Positions 32,179 through 45,517 of a DNA stretch of 64,000 bases are shown piece after piece. Source of the DNA: Dipteris shenzhenensis (Eukaryota > Polypodiophyta > Polypodiopsida > Gleicheniales); assembly GCA_047967505.1 (NCBI GenBank), contig CM106540.1. One strand, written 5' to 3'. Numbering within the stretch: the stretch's first letter is position 1; each line of letters opens with the position of its first letter. A program made the position numbers and the translations under genes. The notes below the pieces were generated by a model, which searched no databases, was not told where the DNA came from, and saw only the letters and a list, made by a program, of their open reading frames with translations.

Positions 32179-34849
32179 ATGGGCTATTTTAGCGTGGATG
32201 GAACACTAGCCTTTGTCAGGACCGAGTCTGGACGTCACCTCCACGGTTCGAACAGAAACTTAGTTGTTGGATGCTCATGTGTGTGGGGATTATGTGGATA
32301 TGTGCCACATTTGAGAGCACGCCTTGATAAACCTGGTCTACAGCCACCATTGGGTGATGATGACGAAGTAGGTAGTCCTTGTTATTACAATGGAGCTTAT
32401 GGTTTTCTTTTGTTGACTGCTGCTGGTCTAAACCTGCACCCTTTATTTTTTACCAGGATGAGTTTGATGTTCCTGGATTAATCTTGACTCATCTATTTCT
32501 TGAATTAGTGGTGAGCATATCCTCGATTAATCTTGACATATGTGTTTCTTATTGCGAACTTGTGTTTGCTTAACAGTTTAGTGGTAACATATCTGTGACC
32601 AAATTTTCTATGGTTGCACGATGACGATGCGCCAACATTGAAGGACGATCATAATGGAGTTCCTTATGATTAGTTGTAGGAGGTAATTGAAATGGTAATC
32701 AGATGTTACTGGAGAGCTGCAGGATGGTATGATTTGATAGTAGGAGCATCTGTAATTGAAATTGTAATCAGATGTTACTGGAGAGCTGCAGGATGGTATG
32801 ATTTGATAGTAGGAGTATCTGCCACTTCACTTTGAACGTATATTTGTTGTAGCCTTGGATTTGCCGTGGGCCCGAGTATGTGTTCGTTACAGGGTGTCGT
32901 CCCGGGGAAAATGCCTGCATGTTGGCCGTAGGACACAAAACTAGTGAACGTGTAGATTGTTTCATCAGCTGGACCTCCTTGAAAGAGAAATCACAATAAA
33001 TTTGAATTGTGGATTATGTTTGAAATTTGATGGGCTGTCTAGTCTTGATGTATCAAGAAAACAATGAGCTGCATCTTCAAACATGGTCACCGAGAAAGAG
33101 CTGCCTCTTTAAACATGGCTACCTGGAGATTCAATGAAGTACATGAATATATACCAATAGAAATCAACTTAGTTACTTCATTTTGATTGATCATGATAGA
33201 TCTGATTTTTTTGTGACAGGAAAATGAAGTCATCTTCTTTTAGATGCAACGTAGGAGAATGTTGATGTCTTCAATCTTGCATGTTCTAGCTTATTGCTGC
33301 TGAGAGGTTTGTGGTGCTTTTTGCAAACAGCCGAGATCTAGAGGAGGCAATTGCTTGTAAACAGAAGCAGTTGGAGGAGTCGAATGAGGTGGGGAGAGTA
33401 AAGTCTACCTGCACTGATGACCAAGTATGTTCCATGCTTTAAGATGGTGTCTTGGAGGTTTTTTATAGGGATGTATTATGATGTTGAATTAGCTTGAAAT
33501 CAAGTTCTTGCTTTTCTCCTTTCTATGAAGTAGGTGTCATCATTGTTCTGAACGTTAAAGCATGTTTTCATAGATTCAAACGCCAGCTTGATGTGGTTTT
33601 TAGTGCATGCAAGAGAATTCAATGCAAAATTTTCAGAAACCTCAGTATCAAGTTTTTCGAAATCGAGAACCTATTTTGATGGTGCTTACTTGCAGACTTA
33701 TAACAGCTCACAACCTTGATCTCGAGACCAGAGGTTGCTAATTATCTCAAAGAGACACTGACATATAATTATCATGGATGTTAGGGGATGAAGAGTGTGT
33801 CGAAGGCATGAACCTGTTATGGTTATTGATAATTGGCCCGATTTGTATTTCAAGAAGATATTATTGCAACTCTTTTCTACTCGCTATAGTGACTAGTCAA
33901 CATAAATATGAACTGCATACAGCATTAAACTGACTTTGGGTTGAAGCACAGTAAAGATGACTAAATTTGAATACTGAGTGTTCTTACAACATATTTTAAT
34001 GTTATTTTGCCAATGCGGATTACAATCCGTAGTCTATCATGTAGGTTTACGCGGGGGAATCTTTTGGGGGTAGAATGCTCTTGTGAAGTTTTAGTTGCTG
34101 GGAACTAGGTTCAAACTGATATTTTGAAGGCCCAACATTGTGAGCTGACACGTGATTTATAGAAGGCCACTCACTTTTCTCCAATTATATGCATGCATTA
34201 TGTTCTGTGAAGTGTCCTTAGAACACACGCCAACTCAGGACTTTTGGTATAATTGTAAGTTCTTTCTTGGAGTTGAGGTATCTTGCTTGTTGGAAAACAG
34301 GTGTGGTGAAGAAAAGATTTTTCCTTAACAGCAATTTGTTTATGCTTCAAATTATTTTCTTCGGACTTTGTTTATGATATCTTATGTCTACAGGTGAGAG
34401 ATTTTTGTCCTTCGAGCCTTCTCCCCAAAGAATCGGCTGAGAAGCAACGGGAAGGCTTGTGTACAGAAGAAGAGCCTTTGCCTGCTGGCCAAGGGTTGGA
34501 CAGACATATCTCCCAAACTTATGGTAGAAAGAGGCGTAAACAAGTTATTGATGGGGCCTCTCCCCTTGTTATTCAGTCGGAACACAATGCTCCGCAATTA
34601 ACCACAAGAGATACAATTATGACTACTGACAACACTGGTGCGACATCTTCAGCATGTTTTATTTTGGGTCTGAGGAATGTGTTGCAAGACGGCTCAAAAT
34701 CAATGGATCCAAATGTTGAAGAAAGTGACTTACATCATTTCGTCGATCAAACAGTCTTTGGGGAAAGCCATGGATGTGTAGTTTTAAGTACAAATGATGA
34801 ACGGGCTCACTTGGAATGTCAAACACTCTGCAATCAAGTGATCCCTTGA
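32179..34849 (+). CDS. Candidate unrecognised gene, exons in part
   Basis: Two exon-like blocks join in phase. 33331-33424 follows 'ttgcaaacag' and ends DDQ before GTATGT. 34394-34849 follows 'tgtctacag' and ends with TGA. Together they give about 182 codons, polar, with CKQKQLEESNE and a basic nuclear-localisation-like GRKRRKQ. Upstream, 32179-32369 is open and ends in an acidic stretch before GTAGGT. A block beginning DEFDVPG follows 'ttttttaccag' at 32458; these two are in phase as well. The link between 32511 and 33331 was not found. No family is recognised. It could be the 3' end of a nuclear protein gene or a pseudogene. Confidence 0.35.
32684..32820 (+). repeat. Tandem duplication, 69-bp unit
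   Basis: Copies start at 32684 and 32753 ('taattgaaa' then 'gtaatcagatgttactgg') and are nearly identical, differing at only a few positions. This points to a recent event. It lies within a putative intron of the candidate gene at 32179-34849. Confidence 0.9.
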
Positions 34850-35829
34850 ATTTTTTCCTTTGTAGTTTGTGTCTAGTGGTTTGGGGCTCAAGTCTCTTGA
34901 GGTCTTAAGACTTTGAGATCCCACCCAAAATTTTGTGAACATCGTGTCGTGTCCTCTATTCATTTATTTTTTTAATATGGGGTTTTGTGTTGGAGGTGCA
35001 AGTATAATCCCACAGTGAAGGGTCGTGTTCATGAGTATTTGCAAGCTTGTCAGATTTTACAAGAAACATTCTTTCGCCCACGATATGAATTGTCATCATG
35101 TTTCAGATTTTTTAATGATCAAATGAGGCTTTCAGTTTTTGAGCAAGCCTTGCGTATGGGTACTGGAATGACCTCTTTCAACAGCTAATTGATCTCTGGT
35201 TTACAAACACACTGAATCTGTTGGGCTTATATTTTTATAATTTTGATGAACATTGAAACTGCATATCCCCCAAATAAAGGGTGAGATAATGCCATGAGAA
35301 TTTGTTGACCATTGTGACTTTTTCACCACGAGATTTTTTGCTTATATGAGAATATATGGGCAGGCTTATGAGTGATGTTTTAAATATGGTCGACAAAGAA
35401 GGTTCAGAAGTTAGTATTATACAGAGGTGGACTTAAGAGTGGGATGGTTGAAGCATGGTGGACGAAAAACAGAACTCAGTAGTTAGTGCTGCTATCACAT
35501 CGTTTAGTTCGTGGCCCTCTCTACCTCCATGGGTTTGAAACACGTCGAGCTTAACAACAAATCCAGCGAGGAGCTCCAATGAGAACAAAGGAAATATGTA
35601 GGCTTTTGCAGCCAGCAACTATCTAGCAATCGACAAACAAGTAATGACAAGACGGGTAACTAACTTCAGTCAATTGACAATGGTTAAACGATTATCAAAT
35701 CAAATTTCTTCAAGCAGTATGGAATCACAAAGTCTAAGGCAAAGGAAAGCAGAACAATATTGATCAGCACATAATTGATCACTTGGTAAAAAATGGTATC
35801 ACATTACTGTTGATGACTAATCAAGGAAA

Positions 35830-36350
35830 GTTTCGGTTTAAGAGTAGCCTTTGAATCATTTCATACTTTCAAAGCTCTTGTGGAGAAAGAAACAAGCAAA
35901 GATATTAAGGTGTGATAATGGTGGTGAATACAAGTCTAATCTTGTCAACAACTTTTATTATAAGTATCATGGCATCAACCAAGAATTCAAATGCAAATAC
36001 ATTGCTCACCAAAATAGTTGTGTCGAATGAAAAATTAGTTACTATAGAAGGGGCTTGATGCATGGCTGATAGAACGAAGCTACCAAAAAGATGTTGGTTA
36101 GAAGCTGGTACCAATGTGGTTTACTTAAAAGCCAATTATCATATTGAAACATATGATGTCATACTACAAGAAAAAAGCCTTACGCATGTTATTTTTTGGA
36201 TCATTAGTTTATGTCCATGTGATAGATGAGCTCAAAAGAAAGTTTGGTACCAAGTCAAAGTGTACTTGTAGGTTACAATGATGGCCTATTGGTTATGGAA
36301 TTGTGTTAAATGTAAGTTAATTATCTCTCAAGATGTTATTATTGAAAGTG
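35830..36350 (+). pseudogene. Copia integrase remnant
   Basis: Read across several frame changes, the strand shows the Copia integrase core: FHTFKALVEKET, then RCDNGGEYKS, HGINQEF and AHQNSCVE (the usual form is HQNGVVER). After that come the equivalents of the FGC..VHV and VGYNDG segments. It is riddled with stops, and no LTRs were identified. It is an old fragment with no function expected. Confidence 0.75.
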
Positions 36351-39300
36351 TAAGCTATTATGAGAAGCTTGGTGGTGGGGGAGAGAGAAAGGAAAGGGTG
36401 GGCAAGGGGAAAAGAGAGAGGTAGATAGGGTAGGAGAGAGGGCGGATATAATGGTTATGCGTGAGGTACCATGGTAACTCCCTTTGATGCCAATTCTCAT
36501 AAACACTTACTAATGGTAAGTTTCGCAGGTCCCCCTAACGTTTACTTTGCGAGTTTCAAAGGTCAACCCTAATGTTGAGTTTGCAATGTTGAGTTTCTAA
36601 CACCAAGGGGAGGATTGAAAGGGTTAGAGAGAGGGGAGAGGGAAGGGAAACACATTATTCATTGATTATCAATAAATTAAGTAATTAATTAACTCTACAA
36701 ACACAGTGAAGGGAGCAAGGACCCAAGAAGATCAGAAGAAAAAACAATTACAAAATCATTGTTTCTCAAAATTATGTTTTTTAGTTTTTGCATTATTAGT
36801 GCAAAATGTTATTGTGAGCAAAGAAAATAGTGCCAGAAAGTTAACTTTTGATTTGGGAAGGATTTTTAGGCTTTGTCGAGAAAGGGAATAAAAGTCCAAA
36901 ATTATTGAATACAATGTTTAGGGTTAAATTGATTGACAAGTTTGTGAAAGTTGGGAAGGTCAATAAGTATTTACATCTTCCCATAGTGGTGCCACCTCTC
37001 TCTTTGCTTCTGACTCACTGCTCAATGGCCTTTAGCCATTTTGGCCTGTGAGGTCTTCTAGTCCTCTTCATAGGACACACAAGTGGCTTGCAACACTTCA
37101 ATATCCTCTTCCAATCTTCAGGATATATAATCAGCCATACCTGGGGGTAGAAAGTTCTCAATGATGTAGCACATGACTTTGTACAAGGCTTGGTGCACCT
37201 TCAATGTATCGTAGTGGGCGAGGTTGATTTGGTTGCAAGTTTTGATATCAAGCTTGGGAGGAGGAGTCAATGGAACTTCATATAAGAACCATTCATGTTT
37301 GTCCATTAGTGTCACTGGTCAGATTTTGAGCTCTTAGCATAGCATCAATGGTCCTCTCGTGGCTCCCTTTCCCCTTATGTTCGTGAATTAAATCACCAGC
37401 TCCAAACCTAAGTGGAAAGGAGTTAAGGAGAGTTTGCAAAAAGAATACGTTGATTGACTATTCAACTCAAAGGGCGAGAAGCTATGGAATCTCGTCATGC
37501 ATCTGACATGGCACTTATGATAAGGTGAATTCCCAATGTATAGTCTTAGAGTTTGTTTGAAAGACACATTCTTTGCAAAGGTGATAAACCAATTTTTGCA
37601 AAATACATCTAGGAGAGACATGCAACTAGATATGAAGGAAAGTTATAGATTAATATTGAGCCTAACATCACAATGAGAAAGGAAGAAGGTGAGCCTTGTG
37701 TAGATCGTTTGACACAAAAGGTGTATTATCAAAGACAAAAGCATGGAAGCTCTTTCCTCTTGAAAGGCCAAAATTTGTGGAGTAGTACTAAAAAATCCAC
37801 CCCCATCATATGAGAACATCAAGCTTGCACTTATTACCAAAGAGTAGCAAGCCACATGCAATTTTTCTTCAAGAAAAATCCCAAATGAATGACACAAGCT
37901 AGGGCCTTCATGTCCAATATAAAGTTCAAAGGTAATGTTCACATGATGATGGGTCGAAGTCTCAAGATTACATACATCAAAATAAAGGTAAGAGGCAAAT
38001 CTAGTCAATAGTACAACAATACAAAAAATTGCAATTATGAAAGGCAATGATAGAATGACATAAAATATGGAAAGAAAGGTCATATTGCAAGGTTATAAAT
38101 ATGGAAAGAACAAAAGGTCCTATTGCAAGAGATAGTAGATCAAAACAAACTAACTCCATAGAGAGTGTGTAGCGGCACCAATCTATCATGACATGGTTGC
38201 TTTGATGCAAGTGCTGCACAATATCCTTGGATGGAGGATGTATTAGGGTTTCATTTGAGGCAATGGCGGAGACTTCAATAACATGACATTTTCCTAACCA
38301 TCGACGAATAACGAGCTTATTAAGAAAGGGGATAAGAGATCCAAGTGCACCATGATGTTTGCTTGAAAATGTGTTGGAAGCAAGCAGAAGAAAGAAGGGA
38401 CTGGAAAGGATATACATAACTTTGAGGAGTAGAGAGCACAAGAATGCACGACAAGAAATCTTCTGATACCCAAATGAAATAGTTTTGTGCCGATCACCAA
38501 TGGCCTCTTTGCTTGAGCTGCCCTGATCAGTACCTCTTCATTGATATTAAGAAGGATTTAGATCGAAGAAGAACCATGCACATGCAATAGAGATAAAAAA
38601 ACTAGGTTACAGCTAGCTATATGTGTGCACTCCTATTGCACTTACACTTTCTCCTAACATGGTATTAGAGGGTCTCACCCCCTTGCATTTTCCCAAGGGA
38701 AGTTGTCACTTTTCATCATCCTTCAACACTGATCTTTTTCCATTAAAATAACAATGTATATTGATACTTCCTTAAAATAAACAACACACATTGATTCTTT
38801 TCCCATTCATTTGGAGAATTTACATAAGTTCTTTTCTACCTAAAAGATGCTACAAGGGAAAGGCATAAAAGTCCACATGGAAACGATATTTAAAGCCTAC
38901 CACACGATGCACCCTTTGATGAGTGCCAAAAAGTAGTCATGGACACATCTTGGAAGACTTTAAGAAGATAGAGGCCAAAGTCGAGGGTAAGATGGAAACT
39001 AATATCAAGGATCCAATCAGCCCTTTTTAGATGCCCAAGAACTACATGCACAAGAAGCTTAGCATGAATAAACCCGCATTTGACAATGCATGGAAAATAG
39101 TCGAATATTAACTATGTGAAGAATAGTTAATTGAGCCCAGGTTCGGCAATGCATGGAGAATAGTGGAATATTAACTATATGGAGAATAGTGGAATATTAT
39201 GTACATGGAGAATAGTGCAATATTGAGTATTGAAGATGAAACCGCTTGGGTTGTTGCATATGCTGCTTGTGTATTCCAAGGTTGAGCTGAAGTTAAATAA

Positions 39301-39895
39301 CTGTCAAATAGATAAGACTCTCAATGATTATGTCATTGCCTAGCATATATGGCTAGTGAATTGGTATAATGTGACAATTTAATGATGCATTCCCTTCAAC
39401 GTCTAGAATTATAAATTGTTTCAAAATCTTTATGCAATATTAGATAGAGTGATGACAAATTTAACCTCTTGATTTCTCTACATATGAAACAATGGACTCC
39501 ATGTCTACTTATCCATTATTGCCTTATATTCTTCATCCATTATTATGAGTTTTGTGTATCTCTCGGATAAGTTGTAGGCTCATTGATTTCCATCACATTG
39601 GCCATGAATGTGTAATTGGTTTTGTAGGCCCACCTGTCTAGATTTTTCTTTTCATGAGGATCTTTTATAATGTGGAGATGAGGCTTCTATATTGTTAGTG
39701 TTCATTTAATACTTTGAAAATGTTTTTTGCCTTTTTTCGTATTTTATTGGAAACAAATCAACTGATACATGGGAATAGATGCTTGACTGGTCACCTCAAA
39801 TTGCTCATTGTGCATTGCTTGTTGATCTAGTGAGCATAATATATTGGAATAGATCCAAAGGTTTAGCTGCTGAAGTTGGAATTCAAACAACGACC
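36351..39895. other. No gene recognised
   Basis: Minus-strand frames at 37643-38083 and 38001-38441 are long but hydrophobic, AT-rich and overlapping, without known motifs. At 38668 'tggtattagagg' resembles a degenerate Met-tRNA primer site, so an old LTR may end there. At 39084-39225 a motif of 25-30 bp ('catggagaatagtggaatatta') occurs about four times. Confidence 0.45.
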
Positions 39896-40830
39896 CCTTA
39901 CCTGACACCCTCCCTTCCCTACACTACCTCCTAGCCCCCCCACTCCTTACCTCCTACCCTCCCTTCCTCTCCCTTGGCAGTTGACGTGCCCCTTTTTGCA
40001 CCCCCCACCCCCCCACCCCCACCTACCTCTCTCCTACCCCCCCCTCCCCCCCTTTATCTCTCTCCTAACCCTTGCCCCCTCTTACCTCTCCCCTTATCTC
40101 TCTCCTAACACTTGACCACTCTTAACTCTCTCCTTTACCTCTCCCTCCTTGGCAGCCATGGCCGTTTGGCCCCCTCCCCTCCCATCTTACCTCTCTCTTA
40201 CAACCACCAGCCCCCATCCCACCTTGCCTCTCTCCTACCCCCCCACCTCCACTTACCTCTCTTCTAGCTTCCCTCACCTTACCTCTCTCCTAACCCCCCC
40301 CCCCAACCCGCAATTACCTCTCTCCTCTCCCTGTCCCCCAAGGCAACCATGCCAACCCCCCCACCTTACCTCTCTCTTAACGACCTCCCCTCCCCCACTC
40401 CCCCCCTTGCCTCTCTCCACTTTACCTCTGTCTCCTACCCCCCCCCCCCCCCTCTTCGTCTTACCTCTCTCCCTTCCTTTTGACTCCTCCCTCTCCCTCC
40501 CACATTACCTCTCTCCCACCACTGCCCCTTACCTCTCTCTTTCTGCCCCTCCTTCCCCTCGCAGCTTATCTCTCTCCTAGCCCTTCCCTAGGCTTTCTTA
40601 CGTGTCTCTCTACCCCCCCTCTCCTACCTTACACCTTATGTCCCTCCTGAAATCCCCCCCCTCTTACCTTCCTCCTTTCCCTTACTTCACCCCACAATTA
40701 TCTCTCGCCCTTCTCTCTCTCCGGCAGCAGGCCCCTTCCCCCTCCATCCCACCTTACATATTATCCCTCTCCTAAACCCCCCCTCTTCTCACCTCTCTCA
40801 TTTCCCTTACTCTCCCCCACACCCTACCGA
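39896..40830 (+). repeat. 0.9-kb polypyrimidine tract with 'acctctctcct' units
   Basis: The plus strand is almost entirely C and T, with C-runs of 7-12 and a recurring core 'ttacctctctccta'. Purines are mainly single A residues inside this core. The frame at 40149-40580 (Pro, Ser and Leu only) is a product of this composition. It may be an expanded minisatellite or a LINE leader, since LINE A and LINE B also start C-rich. Such tracts can adopt triplex or i-motif structures (general knowledge). Confidence 0.85.
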
Positions 40831-41030
40831 AAACAATCAAGGTCCCTAGAAGGTTCAAGTTGCATCGCTGTTATTTTTGATTGCGATAAAAAATTAAGAT
40901 GCCACAAAAAAAGACTACATAATATTAGGATGAGGGGATTATAATAGAACCACTACAATGTATCCAAAGAAAGAAGAATTGGAAAATAGAAAAGAATCAT
41001 ATGAAAATTAGAAGACTTAGGTAATTCAAT

Positions 41031-41120
41031 ATGGGAAAGACTAGAAGTATAGTAGAGCTAAGGAAAATACACTTTATGGGAAGGACTAGAAGTATAGTAG
41101 AGCTAAGGAAAATATACTTT
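41031..41120 (+). repeat. Tandem duplication, 45-bp unit
   Basis: Two copies start at 41031 and 41076 ('atgggaa', 'gactagaagtatagtagagc'), with few differences. The unit is 15 codons, but no gene is evident here. Confidence 0.85.
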
Positions 41121-41397
41121 ATTGGTTGCTTTCCCAAAGAAAAAATAATAAACTTTAATGAGTGGAGACCTATTCACATTCAAAAGCATCAGCCTAAGCA
41201 GGTGAGAGGAGGAAGAAAAATCAAGATTATAGAAGAGTAAAGAGAAAGAAAGAGAGACTCACAGTAAAGAAAAGATTAAAGAGAGAGTTCTACTATTCAC
41301 ATTAAAATGCATTAGCCTAATGGGGTGCGAGGAGAAAGACAAATCAAGATTAGTACAACAAAGACAAAGTAAAGAGAAGAGTAGGTAGAGAGAGAGG

Positions 41398-41400
<3 letters not shown>

Positions 41401-41482
<82 letters not shown>
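41401..41482 (+). repeat. (AG)41 microsatellite
   Basis: An uninterrupted AG run of 82 bp. The minus-strand frame with alternating Ser and Leu is an artefact of it. Perfect repeats this long are usually polymorphic. Confidence 0.95.
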
Positions 41483-41486
<4 letters not shown>

Positions 41487-44119
41487 AACATCTCATCAAT
41501 GAAGTTGGTGGGGTACCTCCTCGCTCCATGGCTCCTTGCCTCCCCTAGATAGGGAAAAAAAGAAGAAAATAAAAAATTCCATTGTCTAGAAGGCAACATG
41601 GTACCAATTTCTCTTCCAAAGCATGTAGTGTATCTATGAGGGCTCCATCCCAATTATATGAGCACATAAGGGGATAGAGGAATCTCGCTCCCAAGGATAT
41701 TGTGTATGTGTGAGGGCTCCAACATCCATATGGATGTATAATATGAAGTTTGATAAGGCTAGATAATATGAAGATTGGTTAGAGACTATTGTTACAAACA
41801 AATAATTAAAGTTTGGCAAGGCTGGTTGTTCCCACATGGAAAAGTTATAATAAGCGGTATTAGCCATGAGCCAAATTTTCACATGGTGTAAGCCCAACTT
41901 AGGAGTGAGGGGAAACCCCCACCCTTAAAACAAGAGGATAAAAATAGAAAGACACATGAGTTGAGATTACTTTAAATTCGAAGGCATAAAATTGGTTATG
42001 AGCTTGCTTTTAGCCCTTAATACATCCAGTAGCTTGATTCTTGTGATGTCAACATGTAGCTCAAGAACATTGATAGCTTTATCACTTTTAGGGTTCCATA
42101 TTTGATGGAAAACATTTCAAGGCATCTCATGTTGCCAACCATCTCACCCACCCTCAAGCATCAATAGCATTAATTTTTTGCATAAAGGCCAGGCCTTATG
42201 ATTGTTCTTTAAAACATACAAGGAATGTGAAGTTTAAAGGGTGGGATCTAATCTCATAGAATATTGAATTCTTGCAAGTAAATCATATTAAATGTGTGAT
42301 TTACAAGGTGAAGAAATTTTCTAGAGTTATATAGGCTACCAAAAGGCCTATAATTGGACATGGAATTATGAAATTTTACTAAGGCCTATGGATTGAGCTT
42401 GCGTATTTAGCATGGAATACCACAATTTATAGAGAATAGAATAAGAATCTTACATGTCATATAAAGTTGCAAACATGTCATTGTTGCCTAAAGTTATAGT
42501 CTATGTTAGAGATTTGACTCTATTTTTAAAATGCACATGAAAAAAGGTTCTATTTATAACAAGATTACAAATGACCATTGTGTGTGTGTGTCCTTTGGAG
42601 ATGCATCTTTGTGATGGAACAAGGTTATGAAAGCCTTATAAATGGTGCTTTATAAATACCACCATATTGAGTATTTATAAACGGTGTTTAATAAACACCT
42701 CCAATGTGAGTATTTTCAATCCTATACCATATGGATGCATATTGCTAGTGTTATACAAACTATAATCACACCATGCAAGTTACATACAATTTGATGGCAA
42801 GCTCCATGCAACTATAAAAACATACAATCTCATGGCCACTTCCATATTAACAATTTTCCCAAAGTTATTCGGATTTTTCTCATTTGAGAATTCCCAAGGT
42901 ATCTAAACATCTCAAATTCCCTAATATGGTGTTCAGACATAAACCTTGCCTATGTGGGAGGTTAGGTCTTGAGATAGGGTGGGACTGGTCTAATTTTAAC
43001 GAGGCCATATGCCACACCATTAAACCACATGTTGTGCCATGTCATCAACATATCCACAACGCCAAGTGTTAGTGATGTCAGTTGTGCCACCTCAGCATCC
43101 ATGTCATTAGTAGCCATAGTGCCACTTTAACTTATCTACCACATCATATGCACTTGCTACATCATCCTTACAACATCCCACTTGCCATGTCATCAAGGCC
43201 GCATCACCATGCCACATCATCATAATCCATGTCACTACCACATCAGTAGTGCCATATTACCTTGACCCATCATCATTGCACATCATTTTCCACATAGCAC
43301 AGTACCAATGAGGCACACTTACATCTTGCCAAGCACATGTGCACACACTTGACATCAGTACTATGCTCTACAAGCACATCTCTTCAAAGGCACATGTTGC
43401 ATGTGCACGTGATTGCCACACAACCTTTGACCCCTCTTCTTAAGAGATCAAGTCATATCTTTTGATTTAGGAAGAATAAGAGAGTGATTAGAGCTCCATG
43501 TGCTCATCACCTCACACACAAGTTTTGACTTGCATCTAATAGTTTTGAGCCTCTATATCGAAGACCCTTCTTTTTCACATTGAAGCCTCTTCATTTACAC
43601 ATTTAACCCCAACACATTAAAAAGAACTAAGAAAAAGAAGCTATTTCTTGCTTTTCATTGCTATGACAGTTGGTGTAGCATAGATTAACATAGCTTAGTT
43701 TACGTTAGAGGAGATTCCACTCCACAAAATCTAATTAAGCCATTTCTTAAACTTACTCAACTAGTTCCTATCGGACTTAGTCCCCAGGTTCACATGTGAT
43801 TTCACATTCATTACATATCTTGAAACTCGACCATCCACAGTTCAGTGAGTAGAGTTTAGAGTTTATATAGGTAGTAGGATCGTATTAGTGGGCAGATTGC
43901 ACTTTATTCACTTTGTGGTTCACATGTGTTTTTTTGTAAAGTCTTATCGAGTATTTTTATAGCATTTGTGCACCTATTTGAGCCTTGTAAATCCTTCTAG
44001 CCTATTCTCAGCATATATTGCCATATCAAGGTTTGTAATAGATTGGATATATTGTAGTTTCTATCTTCACTAGCAGTTTGCAGATTGCAAATAATAGAGA
44101 TGATATTTTTACAGGAACT
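41483..44119. other. No gene recognised; degenerate CCACATCATC-type repeat
   Basis: From about 43010 to 43470 short motifs such as 'ccacatcatc' and 'gccatgtcatca' recur many times in degenerate form. The rest is AT-rich. Part of 43480-44110 could be the LTR and leader of the Copia remnant that follows, but no LTR pair was found. Confidence 0.45.
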
Positions 44120-44880
44120 TTTGCATCATGTCGACAACTAGCAACCTCACCTGGAGGCATATACTAAGTTAGGCAACTTCAATTATGGTACATGGAAGCA
44201 TTGGTCAGATGGAGACCATAATTGTTTTATAAGATAAGCAGGAGTCTGTAGAGCAAAGTATGCATAGCATTTGATCAATTAAAATATTTAAGATGTCATG
44301 CTTGGATAAGTCAACTTGATCAATACATCACAAGAAGCTTGGGATATGTTCTTCACTCTATGAGTCCAAGGATACTTCCAAAATTCTAACACTCAGAAGC
44401 CAAATCAATTAGAGTTTTTGCAAGAGGTGTTTCATGTTTTTGCAGTGGATTGTGATGGTATTGGATGTTCATCATGTTAAGACCCGAATGTGTTTGTCTA
44501 CCAATGTGGATGCAATTCAAGATCCCGAAGAATTCATGGTCATTTTATCGCATTGGCTTCTTAAGTTTAATTATAATGATACACTAGAGTCTAATATACA
44601 ATGTCCAAATAAAGAATGGTAATTCAAGTGTATGTTTAAGATGTCTACCCCTTTGGTGAGTTGCTAGTTAAGTATGTAGTTAAGTATGACTCTTGAGTCA
44701 AGGATACTACAGGTAGCTTACAAAAAGACATTCTAATAGTGATGCTTAATAGATCTACCTAGATAGAATATGTTGGTGGTATGGCACGCCAAGATGTATT
44801 GTTGCCCCCAACATAGCACTTGAAAGGTCCATATTTCGAAATACGGAGATCGGATTCATAGACACTTCAACGTGAGCAGG
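44120..44880 (+). pseudogene. Copia gag remnant (UBN2 type)
   Basis: Across stops and frame changes one reads LGNFNYGTWKHW, then a segment with SQEAWDMFFTL and QLEFLQEV. This matches the N-terminal gag region of plant Copia elements (usual forms: NY..W, AWD.L, KNQL). Stop codons are frequent and no zinc knuckle follows. It is an old fragment. Confidence 0.6.
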
Positions 44881-44990
44881 GCTGTGTTTTACTTTAATTT
44901 CTTTTACTTTCAATTGTTAATATATGAAAATGAAAAGGCATTAAGGTCTTCCTACTGGCACAGTTGTTGCAGCATCCATTGATGCAAGCG

Positions 44991-45017
44991 CTCTCTCTCT
45001 CTCTCTCTCTCTCTCTC
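44991..45017 (+). repeat. (CT)n microsatellite
   Basis: A short uninterrupted CT run downstream of the DnaJ-ferredoxin gene. Minus-strand frames crossing it read alternating Arg and Glu and are artefacts. Confidence 0.9.
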
Positions 45018-45517
45018 ACAGAGACAAACATGCATTGACATAAATAAGTGCGTGTATACATAGCGCACAACATCCAAACAGCCTTCAAACCTTTTCTGGT
45101 TTGCATGATGTTGCCCTGTGCATACGATGATGTGAAATTTGTGTTCTTTAAGTGAAGATGCTCTCTCTTGTCCAGTGACATATTTTGTACAGTCACAATT
45201 TACAACCCTAAACCTGCAATAGTAACAATGCAAGGACTTTACAGACAATTGGAAACATGACTAGCGAATAAATACATACAATTTCCTTGAATATTCACAA
45301 ATATTGAATGTTTCTTGTATATTCAAGCCTGCATTCACCTTACTCCAATGGAAAGAATTCCTAATATCCCATATTGAATGGTGACTGTCCAGTATGTACA
45401 TGGCCTATGGGCAGTCCAAATCTGGTATCCTTGTTCAGCAGGACATTCAATAACGTTCTGTTTCATGCTCGGCGACTTAGATGTATTTTTCATTCAATTG
45501 TGAATGGCTGACTACGT

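Noticed and set aside
37643-38441. Two 146-codon hydrophobic minus-strand frames that could look like membrane proteins
   Set aside because: They overlap each other in different frames, lie in AT-rich DNA that yields hydrophobic codons by chance, and show no splice-site or motif support.
40149-40580. 143-codon frame rich in Pro, Ser and Leu
   Set aside because: It is a by-product of the polypyrimidine tract; its residues reflect only CCC, TCT and CTC codons and it has no domain.
41312-41653. 113-codon minus-strand frame with Ser-Leu repeats
   Set aside because: It is produced by the (AG)41 microsatellite.
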